From positions 5,182,781 through 5,246,780 of the forward strand of contig CM055736.1 in assembly GCA_029465975.1 (NCBI GenBank): a stretch of DNA of 64,000 nt, in the 5' to 3' direction. Each line of letters begins with the position of its first letter. The first letter of the stretch is position 1. The position numbers and the translations under genes were made by a program. The notes under the pieces are model-generated. The model made no database searches, was not told the origin of the DNA, and saw only the letters and a program-made list of their open reading frames with translations. Shown here piece after piece: positions 10,390 through 20,759 of this stretch. The DNA comes from Dallia pectoralis (Eukaryota; Chordata; Actinopteri; Esociformes; Umbridae).

Positions 10390-10661
10390 CTTTCTATGCC
10401 GGAGTTGGCACTCCCCCGAACAGCAGAGAGAGGGAGAAATCAAAGACATTTGAAGCACCTGAGATTTTCCCCCACCTGTTTTCTGTTTAGTCGTTAGTCC
10501 ATGTATATAGTTTGCTTCTTTTCAGGCTGTCAGTGTCGGGGCATTGTTTGAAGTCTCTGTTATAGTTCCTGCTTGTCGGCTTGTGAATAAAGAACATGCT
10601 TCTTAAGAATCGCTGCGCCTGTGTCTGCTACATGTTACCAGCCTGAAGTCAAATCGTGACA
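10390..10661 (+). repeat. LTR fragment of a second LTR retrotransposon
   Basis: The sequence has an AATAAA signal near 10587, a GC-rich stretch after it and an end at ...CGTGACA (10661), followed by a purine-rich leader with an ATG at 10664. The layout resembles the LTR ending at 53107. The left edge is uncertain (about 10386-10400) and no partner LTR is present, so this is a truncated copy inserted in the L2 LINE. Confidence 0.55.
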
Positions 10662-10718
10662 GAATGCCCCGACCCAAGAAACAGACGCAGCAGAGGACTA
10701 AGGGCTGTTCATCGGAAT

Positions 10719-11663
10719 CAGTCTTAATTTTGTTGACGAAGACTATGACGAAAACTATTCATCAACGAACCTTTTTCACTGACGAAAACTAAACGAAAAC
10801 TAAATAAAAAGTAATATATTATGACGAAAATGTGACGAAATATAACTGACATTATCGTCAACGAATAAAACTAGACAAAAATATTAGGCTGGGACGAATC
10901 GACAAGATATCCAATCATAACTACCCCGTATTTTTTGCACTATAGGTTGCACTAGATTATAAGGTGCATTGTCAATGAAGGGTCTATTTTTCTTCAGTGT
11001 CCGAGTTTAACACTTGGGCGCATACCGCATCCAACATGCCCGAATCCTTCTCGTCATTATCCGAGTCCGTATCTATACCAAACAAGCCTGTGCAATTGAA
11101 ACGCAGCGGAAGACGCATAAACAAACCTGTTACACTCGTGTAAACACTCGCAAAACACCCCTGGCAAACCAAATTTACACCGGGCTAGTGAACCTGGTTT
11201 TAAGGAAATTCTCTGGTTGATAAATGTTACCTATCTTAGGATAACCACTTTATTTTAAGAATGCGAAATGTCAGAATAATATTACCTGAGATTATTTATT
11301 TCATATTTTATTTATATCATTATATTCCCTGTGGGTCTGTGTTGCTGTTATGGTGAAGCACGGTATGTATCACTCTGCGACGCTCCCGGCTACGGTACCG
11401 TAATGATGCAAGCGGTGCGCATTTGTAGTTTACCAATGTTGTACTAAAACAGTTTGACTTAGCGCAGTGAGCGCCTTGTAACACACAAAATCGCTTATAG
11501 GTCAGTAAGCAAAACCAGAATTTGCGATTTAGTTGACTAAAACTAGACTAAGACTAGACTAAAACTCTTGTGATTTTAGTCGACTAAAACTAGACTAAGA
11601 CTAAATGGCGTGTTATTCAAAAGACTAAGACTAAATCAGAATTTGCTATCAAAATTAACACTG
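10719..11663. mobile_element. Non-autonomous hAT transposon with 8-bp duplication
   Basis: The termini are CAGTCTTAATTTTG on the left and, inverted, CAGTGTTAATTTTG on the right. The 8-bp duplication ATCGGAAT is perfect (10711-10718 and 11664-11671). Subterminal regions carry many copies of GACGAAAAC (left) and GACTAAAAC or AGACTAAGA (right), likely transposase-binding repeats. No transposase is encoded. The minus-strand frame at 10984-11172 belongs to a repeat fragment nested inside. Without the element, the flanking reading frame of the LTR-element leader is continuous. Confidence 0.88.
10925..11515. mobile_element. Possible Tigger/pogo-type fragment inside the hAT element
   Basis: The stretch begins with a GTATTTTTTGCACTATAGG-type terminus and an ATTATAAGGTGCA repeat, which I associate with a widespread fish DNA-transposon family. 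On the minus strand it encodes an acidic tail (DTDSDNDEKDSGMLD, NSDTEEK). The right edge is undefined. Family assignment rests on recognition only. Confidence 0.35.
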
Positions 11664-11739
11664 ATCGGAATACACCCACCCTGCTGAGGTTCCCATTTGT
11701 TTTCGCCGGTGCGCAGCGGCCAGGTCGGCCTTCTGACCC

Positions 11740-12250
11740 GTCTATACCAGTACGGCCTCCGGATCCGTTGCCACCAGTACGGCCTCCGGATCCGTCGCCA
11801 CCAGTACAGCTTCCGGATCCATTGCCACCAGTACGGCCTCTTGACCCGTCGCCACCAGTACGGCCTCTTGACCCATCGCCACCAGTACGGCCTCTTGACC
11901 TGTCGCCACTGGTACGCCCTCCTGGCTCGTCATCACCGGTCCTGCCCAGTCTCTCTGTCCTGCCCAGTCTATCTGTCCTGCCCGAGACCAGTCTCTCTGT
12001 CCTGCCCAAGACCAACCTCTTTGGCCTGCCCATGTCCAGCATCTCCGTACTGCCCATGTTCAGCATCTCTGTACAGCCCATGTCCAGCGTCTCGGTTCTG
12101 CGCATGTCCAGCGTCTCTGTTCTGCCCATGTCCAGTGTCTCTGTTCGGCACGAAACCAGTTTCCCTGTTCTGCCCGGAACCAGTATCCCTGTTCTGCCCG
12201 AAACCTGGTTCTCATGTCCAGCCAGAAACCGGTTCCCATGTCCAGCCCAA
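11740..12250 (+). repeat. In-frame coding minisatellite (27-bp then 24-27-bp units)
   Basis: Units of 27 bp related to CCACCAGTACGGCCTCCGGA recur about seven times at 11745-11920. They are followed by units related to CTGCCCATGTCCAGCGTCTC to about 12250. Unit lengths are mostly multiples of three, so the proline-rich frame stays open. Long open frames on the opposite strand are by-products of the repeat. Confidence 0.8.
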
Positions 12251-12280
12251 ATCCGGCTCCTCTGTCCCCAGCAACTAAGA

Positions 12281-13220
12281 CTTCAGTGGTGGCAAAGGAG
12301 GCTATTAGATCAGTGAGTTCAACAAAGAGACACTACTTAGCAGAAGGTGGATGGTAAACTCCCATTATAATTACACTCAAATTTAGACCTAGTTGTAGGC
12401 GCAAATAATTGTGACAGATATTTGTGACAGATTTCAGCTTTGAAACTAAAAGATGGTCTTTAACATAAATAGCAACACAACTTTCTATTTGCCATATTTA
12501 TGAAATTTCTGGATTTGCATTTAGGACCCAGATTTTAACGTGATCCATTTCAGTGAGAAGACTACAAATGTTTAAGTGCATAATTTTTAAGCCTTTCTGG
12601 ACTTCTGCTGTGTATCGATACAATTCAGATCATCACATAACATAGCCGCTAAAGTACATATCACTGAAGCGCAGGGACGGAATTGGCCTGGAGATAATAC
12701 CCTGTTTACCAGAGTCAACCAGAACATCAATCAGCGTTTTGAAATCCTCTCTGAGCTTCTCTGACTCTTTCTGCTAACAGCAACGACTGATGGCCTGGTG
12801 GGAGACATGGAGCACAGCGATTCCCAAACCTCGCTAGGCGAGCTGGATGCATCCTGAGCTTCCAGAACTTTTAATCTGTTGGTGAGATGTACTAGCTCAT
12901 CAGACGCATTGGCACGTTCCTTCCTGTGACCCTTTCCTCCCCGTACGGTAATCCAGGGACCACAGGACGGCATTGCTGGAATTCAGCAGACCTGGTGTCT
13001 CGACTTTGCTCCTAGGCTGTACCAGGGATCCTCAGCTAAAACCGAGGAAACTGCCATCGGCCTCCCAGAGGTTTTTCATCCTCCTTAATCTGATGGGGAA
13101 CAAACACTCTCCCCTCCAGGTCCGCGACTCTCTGGCTAAGTTGCTGGCAGGAGACGCATCCCTCAGTGAGCGGTGCCATAACGCCAGCTTTTGTTTTTAG
13201 CCTAGTGGTTAGCAGGCTGC
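12281..13220 (-). pseudogene. L2-type LINE, ORF1 (SGNH-like) and start of endonuclease
   Basis: On the minus strand, 13200-12640 resembles the first ORF of fish L2 LINEs: a CVSCQQLSQRVADLE motif near 13170, then REDFKTLIDVLVDSGKQ and IISRPIPSL near 12680-12770, as in the SGNH/esterase-like domain. Next comes the endonuclease start (LKIMHLNICSLL, MDHVKIWVLNANPE), a deletion, VAIYVKDHL and VIIMGVYHPPSAK near 12330-12370, ending near 12281. It is the 5' continuation of the pieces at 10073-10385 and 76-1710. About 80 residues of endonuclease expected between 12281 and 10385 are missing. Confidence 0.72.
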
Positions 13221-13400
13221 AGACCCTATTGCTAGCAGCCGGTAGACATGAGTGCTAGCTACTAAAAGACTACAGTAAAAACGTTCTGCTGGGTAACACA
13301 ACTTTGCTTGAATGCTATGTTATGTGTTGAAAAAGAATAAAAATGAAATTACAGCAACGCCCAACAGATGTGTGAAGCACACTTCTGGTAAACATGGGAT

Positions 13401-13780
13401 ATGCTACTGGATGTAGATGACACCACCTTCATTAGTCTAATCTCTGATGGGGACAAGACCGCCTACAGAGGGGAAATTGACTGGCTGGTGTTTGACAGCT
13501 TCCAAAGAGAACAATGGGTCTCCGAGGCCTCCCCAGTCAACGCAGAGGGGTCCTTTCGCTTCCTGGGCAACACCATCGCCCAGGACTGCAAGTGGGAACT
13601 GAACATCACCTCTCTCACTAAGAAGGCACAACAAAGAATGTACCTGCGGCAGTTTAAAAAGTACAATCTGCCAGCATCTATAACTATTCATGCTTACACA
13701 GCCATCATTGAGTCCATCCTGACTTACTCCATCACAGCTGGTACACTGCAGCAACTGAATCTAGAACCTGGTCTTTGACC
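13401..13780 (+). pseudogene. CR1/Rex1-like LINE RT fragment
   Basis: A 125-codon frame reads DDTTFISLISDGDKTAYRGE (palm motif region with the YADD box decayed to VDD), then SFRFLGNTIAQDCKWELNIT and KKAQQRMYLRQFKKYNLP. It corresponds to the C-terminal half of a non-LTR RT. The plus strand is opposite to the adjacent L2 LINE. It lacks the N-terminal RT and the rest of the thumb, with an internal deletion after YRGEIDWL. Confidence 0.75.
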
Positions 13781-14336
13781 ATTTTTCTTTTTTGTAATCA
13801 GTCCACAGCTTGACATTGTTCCTTTGCACTATTCTAATACAATATAACCCATTCAATATTGACCCATTATATTTGCCAACTAGGCATTGTCTATCTTGTC
13901 AAACTGTTCTTGTTATGTGTTTTGCCCCTATGAAAGTTTGCGCCCTAGGCGACCGCCTTTCCCGCCTGTGCCAGGAGCCTGCCCTGTCCCCCATCAGGTA
14001 GCGCACATTGAGTCACCTCGAGGAATATTGAACTCAATTTGAACTATGGAAGCTAAGCAGTATCAACAGATTGTTTTTTTTTTATCAAAGAGACTTCTAA
14101 TGACAGATAGCTATGTATTTAGATGGTATTGGTGTGTGGTCCCACCATTGTAATCCCTATTTGAAGTACATAACTAGTTTAGGATTGTGCCTGAAATGTG
14201 AAATATGGATTATTCTGTGTGAGCACTTTAAGCTTTTGGTAAATGGTCCTTGAGTTGGCTGATTTTCCTCAGCTGACCTCCCTCAGGTCTGCCTGGCATC
14301 CATCTGGCTTGCCAAATGCCTATAAGACTGATGCCG
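13781..14336. other. Non-coding, nothing recognised
   Basis: AT-rich sequence without a recognisable gene or element boundary. Confidence 0.5.
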
Positions 14337-14361
14337 CGTGTGTGTGTGTGTGTGTGTGTGC
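14337..14361 (+). repeat. (GT)n microsatellite
   Basis: About 12 uninterrupted GT units. Confidence 0.95.
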
Positions 14362-14400
14362 GGATCAATAGATGATATTGACCAAGGCAAGCAGAAGTGT

Positions 14401-14413
14401 ATAAATGAGGCCC
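14401..14413. mobile_element. Lone terminus of the 1.7-10-kb Harbinger family
   Basis: ataaatgaggccc followed by CAG is identical to the right end of the Harbinger at 1711-10069, including the CAG that would be its duplication. No matching left end is seen upstream, so this is a truncated copy. Confidence 0.6.
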
Positions 14414-14526
14414 CAGTGAGACCATAAGGAAAACACTTCCTGCCCACATATACCCGCCTTAGGAATTGATGTGTCATCTCTGCATCACCATTATCATCCA
14501 CAGATGGCAAAGTGTGTTTGTCTGCA

Positions 14527-14527
<1 letters not shown>

Positions 14528-14573
<46 letters not shown>

Positions 14574-14597
14574 TGTGTAGTTGTGTGTGTGTGTGTG
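14528..14597 (+). repeat. (TG)n microsatellite, interrupted
   Basis: A (TG)22 tract is followed by ctgtgtagt and another eight TG units. It is likely to be length-variable. Confidence 0.95.
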
Positions 14598-16689
14598 ACA
14601 ATATTTTATTTAGCTGGGTTACATCTGCAAAGTAGGGAACTGTAAAACTGTTAAAAACATGTATAAAACTGACCAACTGTTTGATTCTAGTTAGAGGTTC
14701 ATGTCTGGTCTTAGAGACTGGATGTGGATTTCTCCGTCTTATAGGAGACTTAATGTTCTGTAAGATTTCATAATAAACCGAACTGTGGAAGAGAAATGCT
14801 GTCTCTTGAATCCTAACCGTTAAAGTGGTAAATAGTTTCCACCACATACTTTAGTCACAAAATATGCATGCATATTTAAAGGAATATGGTACAAAGTAGT
14901 AAAGTTAGACATTTCGCTCTCAACAAACTTTTTCTTCGGATCGTGTCTGGGTGTCTGGTAGCTACTAGTGCATTATTAAAATAATTGTTTCTTTACTGAC
15001 AGTGAAATGGTTAAGATACTTTAAGGGAGAGAAGTCGCCCAGATGTAGTCTATACGTTTCCAATTTAGCTATCGTAATGCTGCCGCCCGCAGAGTAGACC
15101 CATTTAGCATGAAAAATGTATACATGAACACACATATGTGTTTGTTTTACTTAAATCCATAAATCCATATTCTCTAACCCTGGACCCAGAACCTAAACCT
15201 TATTCAAACTCATACCCTAAGCGTAATAATTTAAGGCCCAACGCTTAAAAGCTACCCCAATTCTAACAGTTCTAACCCACATTGTAGATTTAAAACCAAA
15301 CTAATACTGTCAGCTATGCTCGGTTTGGTGCCTGAACACAAGATAGAATTGCCCAGCATGTCCCCTGGCCGAGCATATTCGAGGGGTCAGAACTCTGGTC
15401 ACACTGTGGGACCAATCAGCCCTGGAAACATGCGTTGGAACCCCCCTGAGGCCCTGATTGTGTTGCAGGCTGAGCAGCTGACGTTACCTGACAGTTTCGG
15501 CCTCCAATCTGTCCAACCCTCAACCCTCCCAGTTGTCCCTTTCTGACTATACAAATATATAAATAGATCTAGAAATAGCTTAAAATTGCTATTCAATAGG
15601 GCATGATATCGACATAATGACAAGTTGTGCCACATTGCACCAGGCTTGCACAGACTTACTAATCTACAAACCATTTTCCTTTTACAGGAAATTCTTTCAG
15701 TGCCCGCACACAATGAACTTCATCCTAAATTTGTACTGTGTGAATTGACAGCAAGCTTAGGTTGGGAATAGCTGTTCATCAACTGTTTTTCACAAATGTA
15801 TCGAATATCTCAGATATCATGGCAAACTTTTCAGTCTGAATTTGAGAAGCTCTTGTACATTTGTCATCAAAACGCAGATAGAGCATGATATCTCAGAATT
15901 TTTGTCTAGACATTGTCTCTTTGGAAATCTAATTGCCTAAATCAGCAGACCAATAGTTTTCAAGATGCATGCTTTTGCCTCCAGTAAATCCTCTTACACG
16001 CTTTTAATTCCTCATTTGTCATGTCAAACCTTTCCACACCATTCCACTGTGCTTCAGCTAGAGTGTGGGTTAGAATGTTTTCCAACATGCCTGTGTCGAT
16101 TAAACATAGTAAACTGCTCAAAGGACTTTTTTCAGAGATATTGACAATAATGTCAATAAACTCTTGTGCAATTTGTCAACATACAATTTAGAAATCGAGC
16201 AAAAACAGAACAAGTTGTCCCTGCTCTATCGTGTTCTACGTTCTATGTATATTTGTTTACTGATTATTATTCAAATTATTATTTTCACAAAATCTAAATT
16301 AGTGAAAAAAACTCTCAGCAAGTTTAGAGACCTTAGTCATTATGCTGCATTTACATATGAATAGGCAATCGAGGGAAACAATGCAATTGGCCGGCCCTCT
16401 GATCGCCTCCATCAAATCCCAAGTCTCCCAGATCTTAACACTGGGTCCGCAAAATTGCTAAATCACGAGAATAACTAGACAGATTTGTACTAGACCAAAT
16501 TGTTATGTTTGCAAATGCCCTCAGATCACCTCCATCTAATCCCAAGTCTCCCAGTACAATACGATGAGTTATGAGAATACGAGAGTTATGAGAAAAAGCT
16601 GGGTCCTAACTTTAGGCTATTTTTCACGCTGCTGTGTCTTTCTAATTTACATGTGAATAAACGATTGAGGGAAACAATGGAACTGGCCA
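14598..16689. other. Non-coding, no gene recognised
   Basis: AT-rich sequence with no credible reading frame. Around 16369-16560 and 16659-16690 a short module (gagggaaacaatg...ggcc, then atcccaagtctcccag) is repeated imperfectly, so part of this is an old dispersed or locally duplicated repeat of unknown type. Confidence 0.5.
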
Positions 16690-16693
16690 GCCT

Positions 16694-18155
16694 CTCTCAT
16701 CTTCAACCGCTTATCCAGGGTCGGGTCGCGGGGGTAGCAGCTCTAGCAGGGGACACCAAACTTCCCTTTCCCTGGCAACATTAGCCAGCTCCGACTGGGA
16801 AATCCCGAGGCGTTCCCAGGCCAGTGTGGAGATATAATCTCTCCACCTAGTCCTGGGTCTTCCCCGAGGTCTCCTCCCAGCTGGACGTGCCTGGAACACC
16901 TCTCTAGGGAGACGCCCAGGTGGCATTCTTACTAGATGCCCGAACCACCTCAACTGGCTCCTTTCTATGCAAAGGAGCAGCGGCTCTACTCCGAGTTCCT
17001 CTCGGATGACTGAGCTTCTCACCCTATCTCTAAGGGAGAGGCCAGCCACCTTCCTGAGAAAACCCATTGCCGCTTGTACCCGCGATCTTGTTCTTTCGGT
17101 CATGACCCAGCTTTCATGACCATAGCTGAGAGTAGGAACAAAGATTGAACGGTAGATCGAGAGCTTTGCCTTCTGGCTCAGCTCTCTTTTCGTCACAACG
17201 GTGCAGTAAAGCGAATGCAACACCGCCCCCGCTTCTCCAATTCTACGGCCAATCTCACGCTCCATTGTCCCCTCACTTGCGGACAAGACCCTGAGGTACT
17301 TAAACTTGGGGTAAGGACTCACTCCCTACCCGGAGTAGGCATTCCACCGGTTTCCTACTGAGAGTCATGGCCTCAGATTTAGAGGTGCTAACCCTCATCC
17401 CAGCCGCTTCACACTCGCCTACGAACCGATCCAGTGAGTGCTGCAGGTCACCGACCGATGAAGCCATCAGGACCACATCATCTGCAAAAAGCAGTGATGT
17501 AACCCTCAGCCCACCAAACGGAAATCCCTCCCCACCATGACTATGCCTTGATATCCTGTCCATGAATATCACAAACAGGATTGGTGACAAAGCGCAGCCC
17601 TGGCGGAGGCCAAGCCCTACCGGGAACGAATCTGACTTACTGCCGAGAACACGGACACAACTCATGCTTTGAGCGTACAGAGATTGGATGGCCCTGAGAA
17701 GAGACCCCCATACTCCCGCAGCACCTCCCACAAAATATCCCGGGGTACCCGGTCATACACCTTCTCCTGATCCACAAAACACATGTAGACTGGGTGGGCA
17801 TACTCCCAGGCCCCCTCCAGGATCCTTGTGAGAGTAAAGAGCTGGTCCGTGATTCCCCGGCCAGGACGAAAACCGCATTGTTCCTCTTCAATCTGAGGTT
17901 CGACTATTGGCCGAACCCTCCTTTCCAGCACTTTGGAGTAAACTTTACTAGGGAGGCTGAGGAGTGTGATACCTCTGTAATTGGCACACACTCTCTGGTT
18001 CCCCTCTTCAAAAAGAGGTCTGCTACTCCTCTGGCACTGTCCCAGACTTCCTCGCAATGTTGAAGAGGCGTGTCAAAGAAAGACAGCCCTTCCCCACCCA
18101 AAGCTTTTAGCATTTCTGGACGAATCTCATCAGTTCCTGGGGGGCCAGCCATTGA
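16694..18155 (-). pseudogene. RTE-clade LINE, 5'-truncated, decayed
   Basis: Minus-strand fragments together cover RT to the C-terminus: GTDEIRPEMLKALGGEG (about 18130), ANYRGITLLSLPSKVYSKVL, EEQCGFRPGRG, GLRQGCALSPILF, LLFADDVVLMAS, then the C-terminal region with SQLRWFGHLVRMPPGRLP, ending PRPDPG at about 16711. The sequence ends in the family tail (AAGCGGTTGAAGATGAGA on the minus strand). Several frameshifts and stops break it. The same family is at 32647-33950 and 59230-60410. This copy keeps the RQGCALSP block that the 32.6-kb copy has lost. Confidence 0.88.
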
Positions 18156-18640
18156 CCTGAATTGTCAGTTTACATTTCTTCAAGAAAGGGAGATGATAAA
18201 TACCTTTATGCTGATGTTAGCACGCTGTATAGAAGGATTCCACCTCTCTGGTTTCTCTAGTTGTGCTTCAGTGTTGCGCTGTTTTCTGTTCTATTTCCAC
18301 GTTTGTTGTTGGTTTAAAGAACATTTATTTACTTATGCATAACATACATTTCTCACCAAGTATGCATCACATGAATGAAATACGGTGAAAATATTTTTCC
18401 AAAGCTAACAGACTTGACTATGTTGGATAATGGCTTCATATAGAGTTAGGGTTATTTGGGCCAGAATGAGTTACATGAATGCGCCTCTCCAAATGACTAG
18501 GATTATCCGATTGTCCCCAACAAAAGCTTGTTGTATTCAGGCTGAGCTTTCAGGAGTCCATAGGCTGAAGCATCCCTGAGATATGTCCCGGGAAGTCTCA
18601 AAATGCCCCATTCATGCTGGCTTTATGTGGCAGGCGCTGT
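18156..18640. other. Non-coding, nothing recognised
   Basis: No gene or clear element boundary is visible. Confidence 0.5.
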
Positions 18641-18649
18641 CATATTTAC

Positions 18650-18804
18650 AGGTAGCCTACCTGGGATGTGTCATATTCGCCGTCTACTGGTCATTGTGTG
18701 TCATTGTGTGTCCGAATCATTCTCCCATTCAAAACATGCAGGGGTCAAATGACCCATAACCGCAAAAGAGGTGGGTGTCAGTGCCTCGGCGCTTCTAGTG
18801 TTAA
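18650..18804. mobile_element. piggyBac-like terminus ending in TTAA
   Basis: The segment ends ...CGGCGCTTCTAGTG followed by TTAA (18801-18804). It contains the palindrome GGGTCAAATGACCC. Related ends with adjoining TTAA occur at 41863 (TTAACACTAGAACTCCCG) and 45902. The TTAA and CACTAGAA terminus suggest piggyBac, but no transposase is seen and the partner end is not identified. Confidence 0.4.
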
Positions 18805-18859
18805 GCTCTGCGCCTAGTTCTTCCCTGCACTACACCTAAAGATTTGTAACAGACACACA

Positions 18860-19147
18860 CAAGTTTTATTGGGGTGTACTTCCTGTGTCTTGTGATTGTT
18901 TTGTTGTTAGCATGGCTGGGCCTTGTTTTCACCTTGTGGTGTACTCACTTTGTGGTGGTTCAGACATTAATGGCTGTGTGTAAAGTTATTTTGAGGGGAC
19001 AGCATATATGCACTGTTATAGTAGCTGTACACTTACTACTTTACATTATAGCAAAGTGTAATTTCTTCAGTGTTAATATCAAAAAGACATTATCAAGTAT
19101 TTACAAAAATGTGAAGGGGGTACTCACTTTTGTGAGATACTGTATTT
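18860..19147 (+). mobile_element. 3' end of a Tc1-like element
   Basis: The stretch holds tcacttttgtgagatactgt at its right end, preceded by the subterminal region (gacattaatggctgtgtg, gttattttgaggggacagca, ttacattatagcaaagtg) typical of a common fish Tc1 family. No transposase is left. Similar sequence in the opposite orientation, covering the internal part, lies at 45300-45880. Confidence 0.65.
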
Positions 19148-19471
19148 TACTGAAACAGGCAGTCTCAAGTCTGGCATAGAACTTTTAGCAATGTATCTTT
19201 TTTCAGTTTTCCCCAAAAAAGTGTATTAAACAAAAATGGTTTATGTTTGTAGAGAGCAATAGCAAACATGCGGATCAGCAGAGGCTGGTCCATAAAGGTA
19301 GAAGTGGTTGATCCTGTTATATTTTTTAAAGGCAAGATGGAAATGAAAATATAAAAATGAGTAATTGTTTGAAATAAACCATTACCAAATCTGAGTATAA
19401 TTATTAGAATATAATAATTTCTCTTTTTGGAAAAAATCCATCATTGAAATTCTGATTCAGCGACAGCTGCA

Positions 19472-19900
19472 TGCAGAGGGGAAAGGGCTGTGTGAAGTGG
19501 TGGTGGAGGGCAGAGGAGGAGGGGCTGTGTGAAGTGGTGGTGGGGGCAGAGGAGGAGGGGCTGTGTGAAGAGGTGGGGGATGGGCAGAGGAGAAGGGGCT
19601 GTGTGAAGAGGTGGTGGGGGGCAGAGGAGGAGGGCCTGTGTGAAGTGGTGGTAGGGGGCAGAGGAGGAGGGGCTGTGTGAAGTGGTGGTGGGGGCAGAGA
19701 AGAAGGGGCGGTGGGGGGAGAGGAGGACGGGCCTGTGTGAAGTGGTGGTGGGCGGCAGAGGAAGAGGGGCTGTGTGAAGTGGTGGTGAGGGGCAGAGGAG
19801 GAGGGGCTGTGTGAAGTGGTGGTGGGGGCAGAGGAGGAGGGGCTGTGTGAAGTGGTGGTGGGGGCAGAGGAGGAGGGGCTGTGTGAAGTGGTGGTGGGAA
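19472..19900. repeat. 35-bp minisatellite, about 12 copies, purine/pyrimidine asymmetric
   Basis: The unit is close to gcagaggaggaggggctgtg plus tgaagtggtggtggg. The plus strand is almost pure G+A with a few T and C; the minus strand is C-rich. The long proline/serine frames on the minus strand (19404-19975) are repeat artefacts. Confidence 0.93.
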
Positions 19901-20750
19901 CAACAATGTAAAATATAATTTGCATAATAATTTGGAGGGCAGCGTATTGGTAAAGTGATAGAGGTAGCTATACATTCAGTATCAAAGTATTAGTAGTAGT
20001 ATTCATCAGCTGTGATCATCATTTGGTTTGGGACTGGGATTGGGCATCACAAACAGTTGAGTGGCCATTTCCCTTCCAGAGCAAGTCATGTACACCCTTT
20101 CAACTTTTGTCTCGTGAGTGACCCAACCATACAGGCATCTCCTCAGCGACTCATCCCTTCGGCTAACAGCCATCAGACCGGTATTTGGGTTAACCTCATC
20201 TGTTACTTATCAACATAGTCTGAATTTTGATAAGATATTTAATAGTAGCAGACATGTCTATGTTCTAAACATAGGGTACTCATTCTAGGTACATTTTAGA
20301 GAGTTTAGATTTAATTTGTTAAATTCGAAAGTGACATTTTCTCATGACATTTTTTTATAAAACTTTTTTTAAGGTGCTCGTTAAGATATTGGAATTATTT
20401 TTTCTATTATCTTTAAAAAAGTTCACATGGACGTGGATGTACAGTATGGTATTTTAATGGAGCCAACACTGGTGTGTACAGCGTTTGTGACGGCTGTTCC
20501 AGGTGAGGTCCAGAGAGTGAAGGACAGAGTCAGGTCTAGTTCAGTACGAGGAAACTTAACTCTGTAAAATACTTTATACATTATAGAACAAATGAAACAA
20601 AAGCAAATAAAATGTATAGTAAGTTTGCATTTGGTTGCTAGTTAGATGATTGATACATTTAAACATGTACCACAGTGGGTATTTTATCCTCAATTTTTTT
20701 GAGTCACCAGCCGCCACTGTTTCGCACATTTATATATATATATTTCCAGA
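19901..20750. other. Non-coding, nothing recognised
   Basis: AT-rich sequence without a recognisable gene. Confidence 0.5.
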
Positions 20751-20759
20751 TACATTTCC

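Larger units (their letters stand above)
10664..12280 (+). pseudogene. Leader or gag-like proline-rich frame of an LTR element, split by hAT
   Basis: Reading starts at ATG 10664 (MPRPKKQTQQRTKGCSS). It is interrupted by a hAT element with an 8-bp duplication and resumes at 11672. The following 600 bp encode proline-rich tandem repeats, nine-residue units of the type PPVRPPDPS and then units related to SVLPMSS. A similar arrangement (LTR, short basic leader, repetitive proline-rich frame) occurs at 52755-54042. The role is not known; I infer a gag-proximal or leader ORF of a gypsy-like element. No pol is present. The reading ends where L2 endonuclease sequence begins near 12281. Confidence 0.45.

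Noticed and set aside
11617..12151. Minus-strand frames with GRTGGDGS- and RDAGHGQ-type repeats
   Set aside because: Antisense shadows of the coding minisatellite of the LTR-element frame.
19404..19975. Two minus-strand frames of about 170 codons rich in proline, serine and histidine
   Set aside because: They are translations of the 35-bp minisatellite in two frames; no start context or conserved domain.
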